A program made the position numbers and the translations under genes. Of a stretch of DNA of 64,000 nt, positions 51,451 through 60,407 are shown one piece after another. A model generated the notes under the pieces. The model ran no database searches, was not told the DNA's origin, and saw nothing but the letters and a program-made list of their open reading frames with translations. Where the stretch lies: assembly GCF_034720595.1 (NCBI RefSeq), contig NZ_JAYESJ010000001.1, forward strand, positions 2,692,001 to 2,756,000, in the 5' to 3' direction. This DNA comes from Rhizobium sp. CC-YZS058. Its GTDB lineage: Bacteria; Pseudomonadota; Alphaproteobacteria; Rhizobiales; Rhizobiaceae. How positions within the stretch are numbered: the stretch's first letter is position 1; each line of letters opens with the position of its first letter.

Positions 51451-51528
51451 ATGGGGCGCGGTATTCTGCTTTGGCTGTTGGGGGTTCCGATCCCGATCAT
51501 TCTGCTGATCATGCTGTTCTGGCATTGA
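51451..51528 (+). CDS. 25-residue hydrophobic membrane peptide
   Basis: An ATG with a clear ribosome-binding sequence (GGGAGAG ending 4 bases upstream) opens a 25-codon frame. The residues GILLWLLGVPIPIILLIMLF form one Pro-kinked membrane helix between MGR and WH. I recall similar one-helix peptides in other proteobacteria, but their role is unknown. It lies 10 bp before the 308-residue membrane protein gene, so they are probably co-transcribed. It is too short for standard ORF calling. Confidence 0.7.
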   Translation: MGRGILLWLLGVPIPIILLIMLFWH

Positions 51529-51538
51529 GGGCGCGGCG

Positions 51539-52465
51539 ATGAGCATCTCCGCCTCCTCGTCCGTGCCGGCTGCCGCCGTTGCGGTTTCGGCGTCCGAATC
51601 CTCCGTTTCCGCCGTCAGCTGGGGCGCCATCATCGCCGGCGCCGTTGCGGCTTCGGCTCTCACGCTGCTGATGACGCTGCTCGGCTCCGGGCTCGGCCTC
51701 AGCCTGGTCTCGCCCACATCGAACGACAACGCCTCGGCGGCCACCTTCGCGGTGTCGGCTGGCATCTGGCTGATTGTCGTGCAGTGGCTCTCCTCCGCCT
51801 TCGGTGGCTATATGACCGGGCGCCTGCGCACCAAGTGGAGCGGCATCCACAATGACGAGGCCTTCTTCCGCGATAGCGCGCACGGCATTCTCGCCTGGGC
51901 GCTTGCGACCCTGGTCGCCGTCGGCCTGCTCACCTCCTCGCTGTCTTCGCTGATCGGCACCGGCGTCCAGGCCGCCGCATCGGTGACGGGTGCCACGGCC
52001 AGCACGGCCGCGACGGCGGCCGCTGCCTCCGGCGCCGGCAGCGAGACGGATGGCAATGCCGCAACCGCCTATTTCGTCGATACGCTGCTGCGTCCCGCCG
52101 ATCCGCGCACGCCACCCGCCAATGCCTCCGCCGCCGATGCGACCCAGGAGGTCTCGCGCATTCTCATGAACGGCGCGACCGCCGGCAGCATCCCGGAAGG
52201 TGACCGCGCCTACCTCGCCCAGCTCGTGGCAGCGCGCACCGGCCTTTCGGAAGGCGACGCCAATGCCCGCGTCGATACGGTGCTGCGCAGCGTCGAGGAC
52301 GCGAAGAACGCGGCGCTCGAAGCGGCGGACACGGCCCGCAAGGCCAGTGCCGGTGCGGCTCTTGTCGGCGCCATCTCCATGCTGATCGGCGCCTTCTGCG
52401 CCGGCATCGGCGCGGTGATCGGCGGCCGCCAGCGCGATGACGATCTCGTTGCCCTGACGCGCTGA
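51539..52465 (+). CDS. Conserved membrane protein of unknown function
   Basis: A 308-residue protein with four hydrophobic segments: near 27-50 (WGAIIAGAVAASALTLLMTL), 75-95 (GIWLIVVQWLSSAFGGYMTG), 115-135 (LAWALATLVAVGLLTSSL) and at the C-terminus (LVGAISMLIGAFCAGIGAVI). Between the third and the last lies a ~140-residue polar, Ala/Asp-rich loop. Related rhizobial proteins are annotated loosely as PhnA-like membrane proteins, but I see no phosphonate connection. It follows the 25-residue peptide by 10 bp and is closed by a terminator. Confidence 0.75.
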   Translation: MSISASSSVPAAAVAVSASESSVSAVSWGAIIAGAVAASALTLLMTLLGSGLGLSLVSPTSNDNASAATFAVSAGIWLIVVQWLSSAFGGYMTGRLRTKWSGIHNDEAFFRDSAHGILAWALATLVAVGLLTSSLSSLIGTGVQAAASVTGATASTAATAAAASGAGSETDGNAATAYFVDTLLRPADPRTPPANASAADATQEVSRILMNGATAGSIPEGDRAYLAQLVAARTGLSEGDANARVDTVLRSVEDAKNAALEAADTARKASAGAALVGAISMLIGAFCAGIGAVIGGRQRDDDLVALTR

Positions 52466-52490
52466 GCCGCTTGATCCCGCAAAACTGCCG

Positions 52491-52522
52491 AACGGGCCGC
52501 GAAAGCGGCCCGTTTGTCGTTT
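52491..52522 (+). terminator. Rho-independent terminator
   Basis: A perfect 10-bp stem (52491-52500 with 52505-52514) with a GAAA tetraloop is followed by TGTCGTTTGT. It begins 26 bp after the 308-residue membrane protein stop. Confidence 0.85.
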
Positions 52523-52650
52523 GTCCCGCCACAGATGTTCACGAGGGGTTAACGTCGTGCTTCCTATGGTCCGGCTGCACGCGGTGCCGATTCGGCTGAC
52601 GGGTCGGCGCGTGTCTTCGATCCTGCCATGACAGCAAGGAGCCCTGCCTC

Positions 52651-53694
52651 GTGAAGACCGGTCTGAAACACACCCTGAAGCGCGCCGCGATCGTCACAGG
52701 ACTGGAGGCGGCGCGGCTTGCCAAGGCGGCAGGCCTGGCCCGGGGTGCCGGCGGCCGCGGGGTGATCTTCACGCTGCATCACGTCCGCCCCTTCACCGAC
52801 ACGGGCTTTGCGCCCAACGCGCATCTGGAGATCACGCCCGCCTTCCTGGAGGCGGCGATCCTGCAGCTGACGCGCGAGGGCTATCGCTTCATTGCGCTCT
52901 CCGAACTGCCCCAGCACCTCAATTCCTCGCTGCAGGACAAGGTGGCGATCTTCACGCTCGACGATGCCTATCGCAACACGCTGGAGGTGGCAGCACCGGT
53001 CTTCGCCCGCTATGCCGTGCCCTTCACCGTCTTCGTTTCGAAGGGGTTCGTGGAGCGCACCCATTCGCTCTGGTGGGAAACGCTGGCCGTGCTGCTGCGC
53101 GAACGGGACAGCCTGTCGTTCGACTTCGGCACGGGCGAGGTCACGCTGGCGCTCGCCACGCCTGCCGCCAAGCAGGCGGCCTTCGCCCGCTTTGCGGACC
53201 TCATCCATCGAACAGACGAGGCCGAGGCGGTGGCAAGGCTCGATGCGCTGGCACTGCGCGAGGGGGTCGATCCGCTGGCGCTGACGGAGGCCCTGACGCT
53301 CGACCGCGAGGGGCTGACCCGGCTGGCGGCCGACCCGCTGGCCGAACTGGGCGGCCATACGGTGAGCCACAGGGCGCTCGGCCGGCTGAGCGATGCTGAA
53401 GCGGCGAGGGAAATCGACGCCTCGCTGGACCTCGTCGCCGGCCTGATCGGCCGCGCGCCGGCGAGCTTCGCCTACCCTTACGGCAACCCGGCCGCCGTGT
53501 CGGAGCGCAGCAAGGCCCTGCTTGCCGAGCGGCAGATCCTTGCGGTCACGACCACGCCCGGCACGCTCGACGGAGACAGTGCGCTTGAGGCCCTGCCGCG
53601 CGTCTCGCTCAACGGGCTCTATCAGAAGCCCGCTTACGTCTCGGCGCTGGCTTCGGGCATTCCCTTCCTTGCCGGGCGTGGCCGGCGGGGCTGA
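52651..53694 (+). CDS. Polysaccharide deacetylase family protein
   Basis: A 347-residue NodB-fold protein. The catalytic Asp-Asp lies in FTLDDAYRNT near residue 110, and the metal-binding His pair in GGHTVSHRALG near residue 235. SFAYPYGNPA supplies the third motif. There is no obvious signal peptide. Such proteins remove acetyl groups from glycans; the substrate is unknown. Its stop codon abuts the stop of the convergent pdxH without a spacer. Confidence 0.88.
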   Translation: MKTGLKHTLKRAAIVTGLEAARLAKAAGLARGAGGRGVIFTLHHVRPFTDTGFAPNAHLEITPAFLEAAILQLTREGYRFIALSELPQHLNSSLQDKVAIFTLDDAYRNTLEVAAPVFARYAVPFTVFVSKGFVERTHSLWWETLAVLLRERDSLSFDFGTGEVTLALATPAAKQAAFARFADLIHRTDEAEAVARLDALALREGVDPLALTEALTLDREGLTRLAADPLAELGGHTVSHRALGRLSDAEAAREIDASLDLVAGLIGRAPASFAYPYGNPAAVSERSKALLAERQILAVTTTPGTLDGDSALEALPRVSLNGLYQKPAYVSALASGIPFLAGRGRRG

Positions 53695-54309
53695 TCAGGG
53701 ATAGAGCCGGGTCCGCGTCCAGCCGTCCCCTTCCCGGCGGAACTCCACCCGGTCATGCAGGCGAAAAGCGCCGTCCTTCCAGAATTCGATCGAGCGCGGC
53801 ACGACCCGGAAGCCCGACCAGTAATCCGGGCGCGGAATTTCGCCGATGTTGAAGCGCGCGGTATATTCCGCCACCGCCTTCTCGAGCGCGAAGCGGCTTT
53901 CGAGGGGGCGGGATTGCTTGGACGCCCAGGCGCCGATGCGGCTGCCGCGCGCCCGCGATTGGAAGTAAGCGTCGGCTTCCTCATTGCTGACGATTTCAAC
54001 ATCCCCGCGCACCCGCACCTGCCGGCGCAGGCTCTTCCAATGGAAGCCGAGTGCCGCCTTCCGGGTGGCAAGGATTTCCCCGCCCTTGCGGCTCTCGAAA
54101 TTGGTGTAGAACACGAAGCCGCGGCCGTCGAAATCCTTGAGAAGCACCATGCGGACATCCGGCAGTCCATCGGGATCGACGGTGGCGAGCGACATGGCAT
54201 TGGGGTCGTTGATCTCGCTTTTCGTCGCCTCCTCCAGCCAGTCGCCGAACAGGGTAAAGGGCTCGTCGGCGGTGGTGAAGTCACCAGTTGTTAACCCGAT
54301 TTCGTTCAT
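53695..54309 (-). CDS. pdxH: Pyridoxamine 5'-phosphate oxidase
   Basis: A 204-residue FMN enzyme making pyridoxal 5'-phosphate. Recognisable segments are [21 protein letters not shown] (FMN and substrate binding), [31 protein letters not shown] and, at the C-terminus, [16 protein letters not shown]. Length is normal. The 14 residues before the core match other rhizobial PdxH. It is divergent from the lipoprotein gene. Confidence 0.97.
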   Translation of the reverse strand: MNEIGLTTGDFTTADEPFTLFGDWLEEATKSEINDPNAMSLATVDPDGLPDVRMVLLKDFDGRGFVFYTNFESRKGGEILATRKAALGFHWKSLRRQVRVRGDVEIVSNEEADAYFQSRARGSRIGAWASKQSRPLESRFALEKAVAEYTARFNIGEIPRPDYWSGFRVVPRSIEFWKDGAFRLHDRVEFRREGDGWTRTRLYP

Positions 54310-54409
54310 AATCGCTTTCCGAATGAGAGAGGTCTCTGCGGGGTCGAAAACCCGTGCGAGAGGGCCGCTGGACTGCTACAGGGTGACCGTGGGACACATA
54401 GCAAAGTGC

Positions 54410-54835
54410 ATGGCCGACACCAAGCCGCAAGTCTGGATCCTGCGTCTGGCGCTGGCAATCGGCGGAACGCTCTGCCTGACCGGCTGCATGGGCAATGGCA
54501 TCGGACTTGCCGATGCCAGCGGCGTTGATCTGCGCACCACCGGCTCCATTCCGGCGCCCGCCGGCCCCGGCATGGCCGATGCGGCTGCGGTGCAGACAGC
54601 CGTGCAGAGCGCCGATGTTGCCGGCGCCTCCGCCAACCCCATTCCCTGGGCCAACGCCAGTTCCGGCAGCAATGGCGTGATTTCCAGGATCGAGGAAGCC
54701 GAGGTGGACGGCCGGGTCTGCCGCCGTTTCACCACCACGCGCCACTCCTACGAAGGCATCGCCAAGTTCGACGGCAACACCTGTCGAACGGCCAATGGCA
54801 ACTGGACCCTGACAAGCTTCGCACCCCGCAGTTGA
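54410..54835 (+). CDS. RT0821/Lpp0805-like surface lipoprotein
   Basis: A 141-residue protein. A hydrophobic segment (LRLALAIGGTLCLTGC) ends in a lipobox Cys at ~25, so it is a predicted lipoprotein. The linker is Ala/Gly-rich, and the C-terminal ~50 residues match the small beta-rich domain seen in rickettsial/legionella surface proteins (RVCRRFTTTRHSYEGIAKF, then NTCRTANGNW). The ATG at 54410 is chosen; GTG codons at 54383 and 54389 are alternatives. Confidence 0.75.
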   Translation: MADTKPQVWILRLALAIGGTLCLTGCMGNGIGLADASGVDLRTTGSIPAPAGPGMADAAAVQTAVQSADVAGASANPIPWANASSGSNGVISRIEEAEVDGRVCRRFTTTRHSYEGIAKFDGNTCRTANGNWTLTSFAPRS

Positions 54836-55080
54836 CGTGATGCATGAAGGCGGGCTTCGAGTCACATCAAGGACTTGTGCCGGAACCCTGAAACGAGACA
54901 TCAGCGCCGCCGCTCTTCACCCGCCATTAACCAGCTTTTGTCTTAAGGCTGCGCCGTCGTCTCCTTGGCCGCCCTCACCGCCCGTGAACTAACCGCGCAT
55001 TAAGCGCCCGATTCGCATGATCCTGCCCAAACAATGGCGCGGCGGCCTCGACCCGCCGCTCTGACCTCGGAGCGAGAACC

Positions 55081-56154
55081 ATGTCGATGCGGGACCCCTA
55101 TGCGGTGCTCGGCGTGCGCCGCAATGCCGGCGCGGAGGAGATCAAGGCAGCCTGGCGCCAGGTCGCCAAGGCCGTGCACCCCGACCAGAATCGCGAAGAC
55201 CCACAAGCAGCCGCCCGTTTTGCCGAACTGGGCAGGGCCTATGAGGTCCTGAAGAACCCTGTGCTGCGCAGCCGCTATGACCAGGCGCGGCGCGAGGCGG
55301 ATCTGCGCCGGATGGAAGAGGCAAAGCGGCGCCACGAGCCGGAGACGGTGGATGCCGAGACCGCCGAGGAAGCGATGAACCGGATTTTCGCCGCCGACCA
55401 GGCCCGCAAATCCGCCGCCCAGGCCGAAACCAAAGCCCAGCCCACGGCCCAGGCGCCGAAGGGCGAGACACCGCGCGGCGACAGGCCGGTCGATGCCAAG
55501 CCCGAGCCGAAGGCCGAACCGGCGCAGGCCGAAACGAACGAGGCCGCCGTCGCCGCAGGCGTGGCCGCCCGCCCCAGCACGCAGGCCGCCGAGCTTCTGG
55601 GCGCGCTGATGCGCCGCTTCGGCATGACCGGCGGGCTGAAGGCCACGGACAAGGTGCCCGATATCCTCTGCGAGACCACCGTCACCATCGAGGATATCTA
55701 CCGCCGACGCAGGGCCGACACGATCCTCCCCGACGGGCAGACGCTGAAGGTCGCCATTCCCGATGGCACGACGGAGGGCAGCGAAATCCGCCTGAAGGGC
55801 GAAGGTTTCCGCATGGGGGCGCTGCGCGGCGATCTCGTCGTCAAGGTGCGGGTGGCGCGGGAGGCCCGCTACCGGCTGGATGGCTACAATCTTTACGCCC
55901 TGCTCAGCCTGCCGCTGCAGGATGCCGTGCTCGGCACCGAGACGACGATCGAAACGCCGACCGGCAGGGTGAAGGTGACCGTTCCGCCCTGGTCGGGCGC
56001 CGGCCGGGAAATCCGCATCGACGGCCATGGGCTGCGCGATGGTGCGGGCGGGCGCGGTGCGCTGATCGTCGAGCTGGCGATCATGCTCTCCGACCAGCCG
56101 GATCCGCGCCTTCTCGACCTGATGAAGAGCCAGCGCGACGGGCTGGTCGTTTGA
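55081..56154 (+). CDS. DnaJ-type co-chaperone without zinc finger (CbpA-like)
   Basis: A 357-residue protein. The N-terminal J domain (~1-70) has the HPD triad in KAVHPDQNRED and ends LRSRYDQARRE. A ~70-residue Ala/Pro/Lys/Glu linker follows (around residues 105-170). The C-terminal half matches the DnaJ substrate-binding domains (VTIEDIYRRRRADTILPDG, then LPLQDAVLGTETTIETPTG). The Cys-rich zinc domain of canonical DnaJ is absent. It should stimulate DnaK. It lies upstream of fabI in the same orientation. Confidence 0.92.
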   Translation: MSMRDPYAVLGVRRNAGAEEIKAAWRQVAKAVHPDQNREDPQAAARFAELGRAYEVLKNPVLRSRYDQARREADLRRMEEAKRRHEPETVDAETAEEAMNRIFAADQARKSAAQAETKAQPTAQAPKGETPRGDRPVDAKPEPKAEPAQAETNEAAVAAGVAARPSTQAAELLGALMRRFGMTGGLKATDKVPDILCETTVTIEDIYRRRRADTILPDGQTLKVAIPDGTTEGSEIRLKGEGFRMGALRGDLVVKVRVAREARYRLDGYNLYALLSLPLQDAVLGTETTIETPTGRVKVTVPPWSGAGREIRIDGHGLRDGAGGRGALIVELAIMLSDQPDPRLLDLMKSQRDGLVV

Positions 56155-56391
56155 GCGGAAACGCCAGCGCCGCTGCCATGCGGCATGACGACACTGACCC
56201 AATGTTACGGAAACTAACAGTTCCTGATGGAGCCTGCGCTTGAACGCCTGAATGGCCTATGCCATAGCCATGCCTCCATATTCCGGGCTTTCTTCCACAG
56301 GCGTGGGAGCGACCCGCTTATCTCGTTCACCATGTTTTCGTCGGGTCATTTGCCCGGTCGGCATGACAATCAGCATCTGGGGGCAGACACC

Positions 56392-57210
56392 ATGACGCAG
56401 GCAATCGGTCTGATGAGTGGCAAGCGTGGCGTCATCATGGGCGTCGCCAACAATCGATCGATCGCCTGGGGCATCGCCAAGGCCTTGCGCGCGCAGGGTG
56501 CCGAAATCGCTCTCACCTATCAGGGCGACGCGCTGAAAAAGCGGGTCGAGCCGCTGGCTGCCGAGCTTGGCGGCGTTCTCGCCGGCCATTGCGACGTCTC
56601 CGACGAAGCGACGATCGACGCGGTCTTCGACCATATCGAAAAGCTCTGGGGCAAGATCGACTTCGTCGTCCATGCCATCGGCTTCTCCGACAAGGACGAG
56701 CTGACCGGCCGCTATGTCGACACCTCGCCGGACAATTTCGCCAAGACCATGCAGATCTCGGTCTATTCCTTCACCTCCGTCGCACGGCGCGCCGAGAAGC
56801 TGATGACCGAGGGCGGCTCGCTGCTGACCATGACCTATTACGGCGCCGAGAAGGTCATGCCGAACTACAATGTCATGGGCGTGGCCAAGGCCGCACTCGA
56901 GGCGAGCGTGAAATATCTGGCGGTCGATCTCGGCCCGAAGAACATCCGCGTCAACGCCATTTCGGCCGGGCCGATCAAGACGCTCGCCGCCTCCGGCATC
57001 GGCGATTTCCGCTACATTCTCAAGTGGAACGAATACAACGCGCCGCTGCGCCGCACGGTGACGATCGAAGAGGTGGGCGATGTCGGCCTTTACCTCCTCT
57101 CCGACCTGTCGCGCTCGGTGACCGGCGAGGTGCACCATGCCGACAGCGGCTACCATGTCGTCGGCATGAAGGCCGTCGATGCGCCGGATATCGCGGTCGT
57201 CAAGGACTGA
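56392..57210 (+). CDS. fabI: Enoyl-[acyl-carrier-protein] reductase (NADH)
   Basis: A 272-residue SDR enzyme reducing enoyl-ACP in fatty-acid synthesis and the target of triclosan-type inhibitors. The NAD-binding segment is GVANNRSIAWGIAKAL, and the catalytic Tyr-x6-Lys is in YNVMGVAKAALE with the earlier Tyr in YYGAEKVMPNY. The open frame reaches back to 56227, but the ATG at 56392 fits FabI. A histidine phosphatase gene follows 68 bp later. Confidence 0.97.
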   Translation: MTQAIGLMSGKRGVIMGVANNRSIAWGIAKALRAQGAEIALTYQGDALKKRVEPLAAELGGVLAGHCDVSDEATIDAVFDHIEKLWGKIDFVVHAIGFSDKDELTGRYVDTSPDNFAKTMQISVYSFTSVARRAEKLMTEGGSLLTMTYYGAEKVMPNYNVMGVAKAALEASVKYLAVDLGPKNIRVNAISAGPIKTLAASGIGDFRYILKWNEYNAPLRRTVTIEEVGDVGLYLLSDLSRSVTGEVHHADSGYHVVGMKAVDAPDIAVVKD

Positions 57211-57278
57211 CGCGGCGGCCGGATCGACCTTCGCTGTTCCGGGGCCCGGCCCCTTTCCCTACCGATCGGGACTTCGCC

Positions 57279-57863
57279 TTGACCCTTTATGTGATCCGCC
57301 ACGGCCAGACGGACTGGAATGCCGAGATCCGCCTGCAGGGCCAGAAGGATATTCCGCTGAACGAGACCGGCCGCGCCCAGGCGCGAGGCAACGGCACGGC
57401 GCTCGCCGCCCTGCTCGGCGAAACCGCCGGGAGCTATGATTTCGTCGCCAGCCCGCTCGGCCGCACGCGCGAAACCATGGAACTGCTGCGCGCGGCCATG
57501 GGCCTCGACCCCGCGGCCTACCGCACGGACGAGCGGCTGAAGGAGGTCTCCTTCGGCGATTGGGAAGGCTACACGCTGGAAGAGCTGGAAGAGATCGCTC
57601 CCGGCAAGATCGCCGAGCGCGACGCCTCGAAGTGGGACTTCATCCCCCCGGGCAATGATGCCGAGAGCTACGAAATCCTCTCCTGGCGCATCGGCTCCTG
57701 GCTCAAGGAGGTCGACCGCCCGACTGTTTGCGTCAGCCATGGCGGGGTGATCCGCAGCCTCTTCAAGCTGAAAGGCGCGATGAGCGCCGAACAGGCCGCC
57801 ATGGGGGCCATTCCGCAGGACAGGATCCTGAAGATCGAGGGCGAGACGATCGGCTGGCTTTGA
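57279..57863 (+). CDS. Histidine phosphatase family protein
   Basis: A 194-residue phosphoglycerate-mutase-like protein. The phosphohistidine motif RHG is in YVIRHGQTDWN, and the second catalytic His in VCVSHGGVIRSLF. A conserved Glu-containing segment (KEVSFGDWEGYT) is typical of the acid phosphatase branch. The start is TTG at 57279, just before the first strand; no ATG or GTG fits better. The substrate is unknown. It follows fabI on the same strand. Confidence 0.87.
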   Translation: MTLYVIRHGQTDWNAEIRLQGQKDIPLNETGRAQARGNGTALAALLGETAGSYDFVASPLGRTRETMELLRAAMGLDPAAYRTDERLKEVSFGDWEGYTLEELEEIAPGKIAERDASKWDFIPPGNDAESYEILSWRIGSWLKEVDRPTVCVSHGGVIRSLFKLKGAMSAEQAAMGAIPQDRILKIEGETIGWL

Positions 57864-57873
57864 CGCGGGCTGA

Positions 57874-58134
57874 TTACTGCAGAACTTCGAGGTCGTTGAT
57901 GACGCGCTTGCCGTCGACCTCGGTGTAGAAGACCACGACCTTCACGCCGGCCTTCAGACCTTCGAAGTTGAACTCCTCCGGGGCCTGGTAGCTTTTCCCG
58001 TCGTCGAGCGAGAGGCTGAGACGCTCTGTATCGACGCTGGTGATGGTTGCCTCGACGTCAGCGCTTTCCGCAAAGGCGGCAAGCGGGGAGAAGAAGCTGG
58101 CGGTGGCCATCAGTGTCGCTACCAAGAAACGCAT
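57874..58134 (-). CDS. DUF1344 secreted protein
   Basis: An 86-residue protein with a clear signal peptide (ATLMATASFFSPLAAFA) and a DUF1344 domain of about 60 residues (ADVEATITSVDTERLSLSLD). DUF1344 proteins are small periplasmic proteins common in Rhizobiales; their function is unknown. It converges with the histidine phosphatase gene, 10 bp away. A palindrome (GGAACGA/TCGTTCC) lies upstream. Confidence 0.85.
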   Translation of the reverse strand: MRFLVATLMATASFFSPLAAFAESADVEATITSVDTERLSLSLDDGKSYQAPEEFNFEGLKAGVKVVVFYTEVDGKRVINDLEVLQ

Positions 58135-58509
58135 CGTCTAAACCTCTCGGATGGCGGAATGAGCTGTGCCGGAACGAGGCATGTTGTCGTTCCAGATTGT
58201 GGCAAAAATTCACCGCGTCGATGGCTTTTTCCGAGCAACGCCAGTTTCGCGCAACGTGGTTGACGCTTGGTTAACCTTTTTCACGCTTCGCTAAAGGTTT
58301 AAAATTACTTACCAAGTCATTGATCCTGCTCGTCTGCCTCTTGATACAGAGCCTGTCGCCCCGCCCTACGCGTTCCAGCCCTTCCCACCCCGTACCCCGA
58401 GGGTCGGAGCTCCTTCGATTCCGCGCGGCAGGGCTTTCGGATGGCGGTGTTTTTTTCTAAGAGGGGCGCCAGGATAAAGGGCGGCGGGGCCGCCGGTTCG
58501 CGAGGCGTC
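58135..58509. other. Divergent spacer between DUF1344 and aroC
   Basis: A 375-bp spacer without a gene. GGAACGA (58171-58177) and TCGTTCC (58187-58193) form a 7-bp inverted repeat 37 bp before the DUF1344 start, positioned like an operator. An AT-rich stretch (58268-58320) with a GGTTAACC palindrome lies in the middle and may hold the aroC promoter. Confidence 0.45.
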
Positions 58510-59610
58510 ATGTCGCACAATACGTTCGGTCACCTCTTCCGCGTCACCACCTGGGGCGAAAGCCACGGGCCGGCGCTCGGCTGCGTCATCGATGGCTGCC
58601 CGCCCGGCCTGCGGTTCACCGTGGCCGACATCCAGGCCGATCTCGACAAGCGCAAGCCCGGCCAGTCTCGCTTCGTGACGCAGCGTCGGGAAGAGGATCT
58701 GGTGCGGGTGCTGTCCGGCGTGATGCCGGAGGCAGAGGGCGACGGCCTGGTGACGACCGGCACGCCGATTTCGCTGATGATCGAAAACACCGACCAGCGC
58801 TCCAAGGACTATGGCGAGATTGCCCGGCGCTATCGCCCGGGACATGCGGACTACACCTATGATGTCAAATACGGCATCCGGGATTATCGCGGCGGCGGCC
58901 GGTCCTCCGCGCGCGAAACGGCGGCGCGGGTGGCAGCCGGCGCGCTGGCCCGGCGCGTGGTGCCCGGAATGACGGTACGGGCCGCGCTGGTGCAGATCGG
59001 CAAGCACAAGATCGACCGGGCGAACTGGGACTGGGCCGAGGTCGGCAACAACCCCTTCTTCGCCCCCGATCCTGAGATCGTGCCGGTCTGGGAGGCCTAT
59101 CTAGACGAGATCCGCAAGGCGGGCTCTTCGGTGGGTGCCGTGATCGAAGTCGTGGCCGAGGGCGTTCCGGCAGGCATCGGCGCGCCGGTCTATGCCAAGC
59201 TCGATCAGGACATCGCCGCCAATCTCATGTCGATCAATGCGGTCAAGGGTGTCGAGATCGGCAATGGTTTCGAGGCAGCCGCCATCACCGGCGAAGAGAA
59301 TGCCGACGAAATGCGCATCGGCCCTGATGGCAAGCCCGTCTTTCTCTCCAACCATGCCGGCGGCGTCCTGGGCGGTATTGCCACCGGCCAGCCGATCGTG
59401 GCGCGCTTCGCCATCAAGCCGACCTCCTCCATTCTGACCGAGCGGCGCTCGATCGATGCCGATGGCCAGGAGGTCGATGTGCGCACCAAGGGACGCCACG
59501 ACCCCTGCGTCGGCATTCGCGCCGTCCCCATCGGCGAAGCCATGCTCGCCTGCACCCTCGCCGACCACTATCTGCGCGACCGCGGGCAGACGGGACGGAT
59601 CTCGGGGTAA
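58510..59610 (+). CDS. aroC: Chorismate synthase
   Basis: A 366-residue FMN-dependent enzyme, last step of the shikimate pathway. It begins [20 protein letters not shown] (family N-terminus with His). [17 protein letters not shown] and [17 protein letters not shown] are the FMN/substrate signatures. The C-terminal [20 protein letters not shown] is conserved. The in-frame ATG at 58441 is rejected because homology starts at 58510. Confidence 0.98.
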   Translation: MSHNTFGHLFRVTTWGESHGPALGCVIDGCPPGLRFTVADIQADLDKRKPGQSRFVTQRREEDLVRVLSGVMPEAEGDGLVTTGTPISLMIENTDQRSKDYGEIARRYRPGHADYTYDVKYGIRDYRGGGRSSARETAARVAAGALARRVVPGMTVRAALVQIGKHKIDRANWDWAEVGNNPFFAPDPEIVPVWEAYLDEIRKAGSSVGAVIEVVAEGVPAGIGAPVYAKLDQDIAANLMSINAVKGVEIGNGFEAAAITGEENADEMRIGPDGKPVFLSNHAGGVLGGIATGQPIVARFAIKPTSSILTERRSIDADGQEVDVRTKGRHDPCVGIRAVPIGEAMLACTLADHYLRDRGQTGRISG

Positions 59611-59675
59611 CGGTAGGCGCAGCCGTTTACTTGCCGTGTGGGCGTGACGAGATCATCGACAGGGGCGCTTCGGCT

Positions 59676-60047
59676 TCATGATAGGCTATTCGAATTCCTG
59701 GCCTGAGCGATGAGAACAGGCAGGGTGTCCACAAGCGCTGGAATGCTCTGCTCGATTGTCGCCCAGATCGTTGCAAGATTGATCGTAGTGTGAGCATGGG
59801 CGATACGATTTCGCATGCCTTTCATGTTCCGCCAGGGGATTTCGGGAAAGCGCTCGGTGAACGACAGATCGATCTTCAGAATCCGCGCCGATGATTCGCC
59901 AACAAGCATCAGGTTGAAGAGAACGGCCTGGTAGGTTTTCTTGTCCGCAAAAAATTCGGAGCGATCGAGTGGCGCGCAGTATTCAAGCGCCTGAAGACTG
60001 GCCTCCTGCATGATGCGGAGATGGGCAACCGCGTTCAAAGAACTCAT
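59676..60047 (-). CDS. hepT: HepT-like (DUF86) HEPN RNase toxin, variant motif
   Basis: A 123-residue HEPN-fold protein of the DUF86 family, toxin of HepT/MntA systems. The RNase motif R-x4-H is intact in RNRIAH (Arg79, His84). The family's next key residue, the Tyr two positions after the His that the antitoxin AMPylates, is His86 here (HAH instead of HxY). Its start overlaps the antitoxin stop by 4 bp (ATGA). The rest of the helix pair (KTYQAVLFNLMLVGESSARI) is well conserved, so the gene does not look decayed. It converges with aroC. Confidence 0.85.
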   Translation of the reverse strand: MSSLNAVAHLRIMQEASLQALEYCAPLDRSEFFADKKTYQAVLFNLMLVGESSARILKIDLSFTERFPEIPWRNMKGMRNRIAHAHTTINLATIWATIEQSIPALVDTLPVLIAQARNSNSLS

Positions 60048-60325
60048 AAAGGAAGCGCTTCTTTCAACAGCTTCGTGCGCATATGTTCCGGAACATCCCC
60101 CGGCGTGAGTACGGACACTTCCGTTCCGAACAATTCTTCCAGTTCGATCTGAAGACCGCCAAGGTCGAAGAGGGTGGTGCCCGGGCGATCGTCGACGAGA
60201 AGCTCGATCTCGTTGCCCTCCACTTCGCCAACGGCACCGACGATCCTCGGATTGGACAGGTTGAAACGCCGTACCAGAGCGTGGACGGCTTCACGGTGCT
60301 TTTCAACGGCAACGGACGGCTTCAT
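60044..60325 (-). CDS. mntA: MntA-like nucleotidyltransferase antitoxin with lost catalytic motif
   Basis: A 93-residue minimal nucleotidyltransferase-fold protein, partner of HepT. The alignable core is complete (EIELLVDDRPGTTLFDLGGL and QIELEELFGTEVSVLTP). However, the GSxxRG loop is shortened to GAVGEVEGN, the DxD pair is Glu39-Ile-Glu41, and the third Asp of the family VDVxT motif is Ser71. It should therefore be unable to transfer AMP. The frame runs upstream to 60454, but homology starts at the ATG at 60325. It overlaps hepT by ATGA and lies 82 bp after the YcaQ-like gene. Confidence 0.8.
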   Translation of the reverse strand: MKPSVAVEKHREAVHALVRRFNLSNPRIVGAVGEVEGNEIELLVDDRPGTTLFDLGGLQIELEELFGTEVSVLTPGDVPEHMRTKLLKEALPL

Positions 60326-60407
60326 CGCGGTTCCAGAAGGTTGGGGGCGGCGGGCACACCATAATGATACGACTCTAGAACAGAAAAGCCTGAAATAAAA
60401 GTACTGC

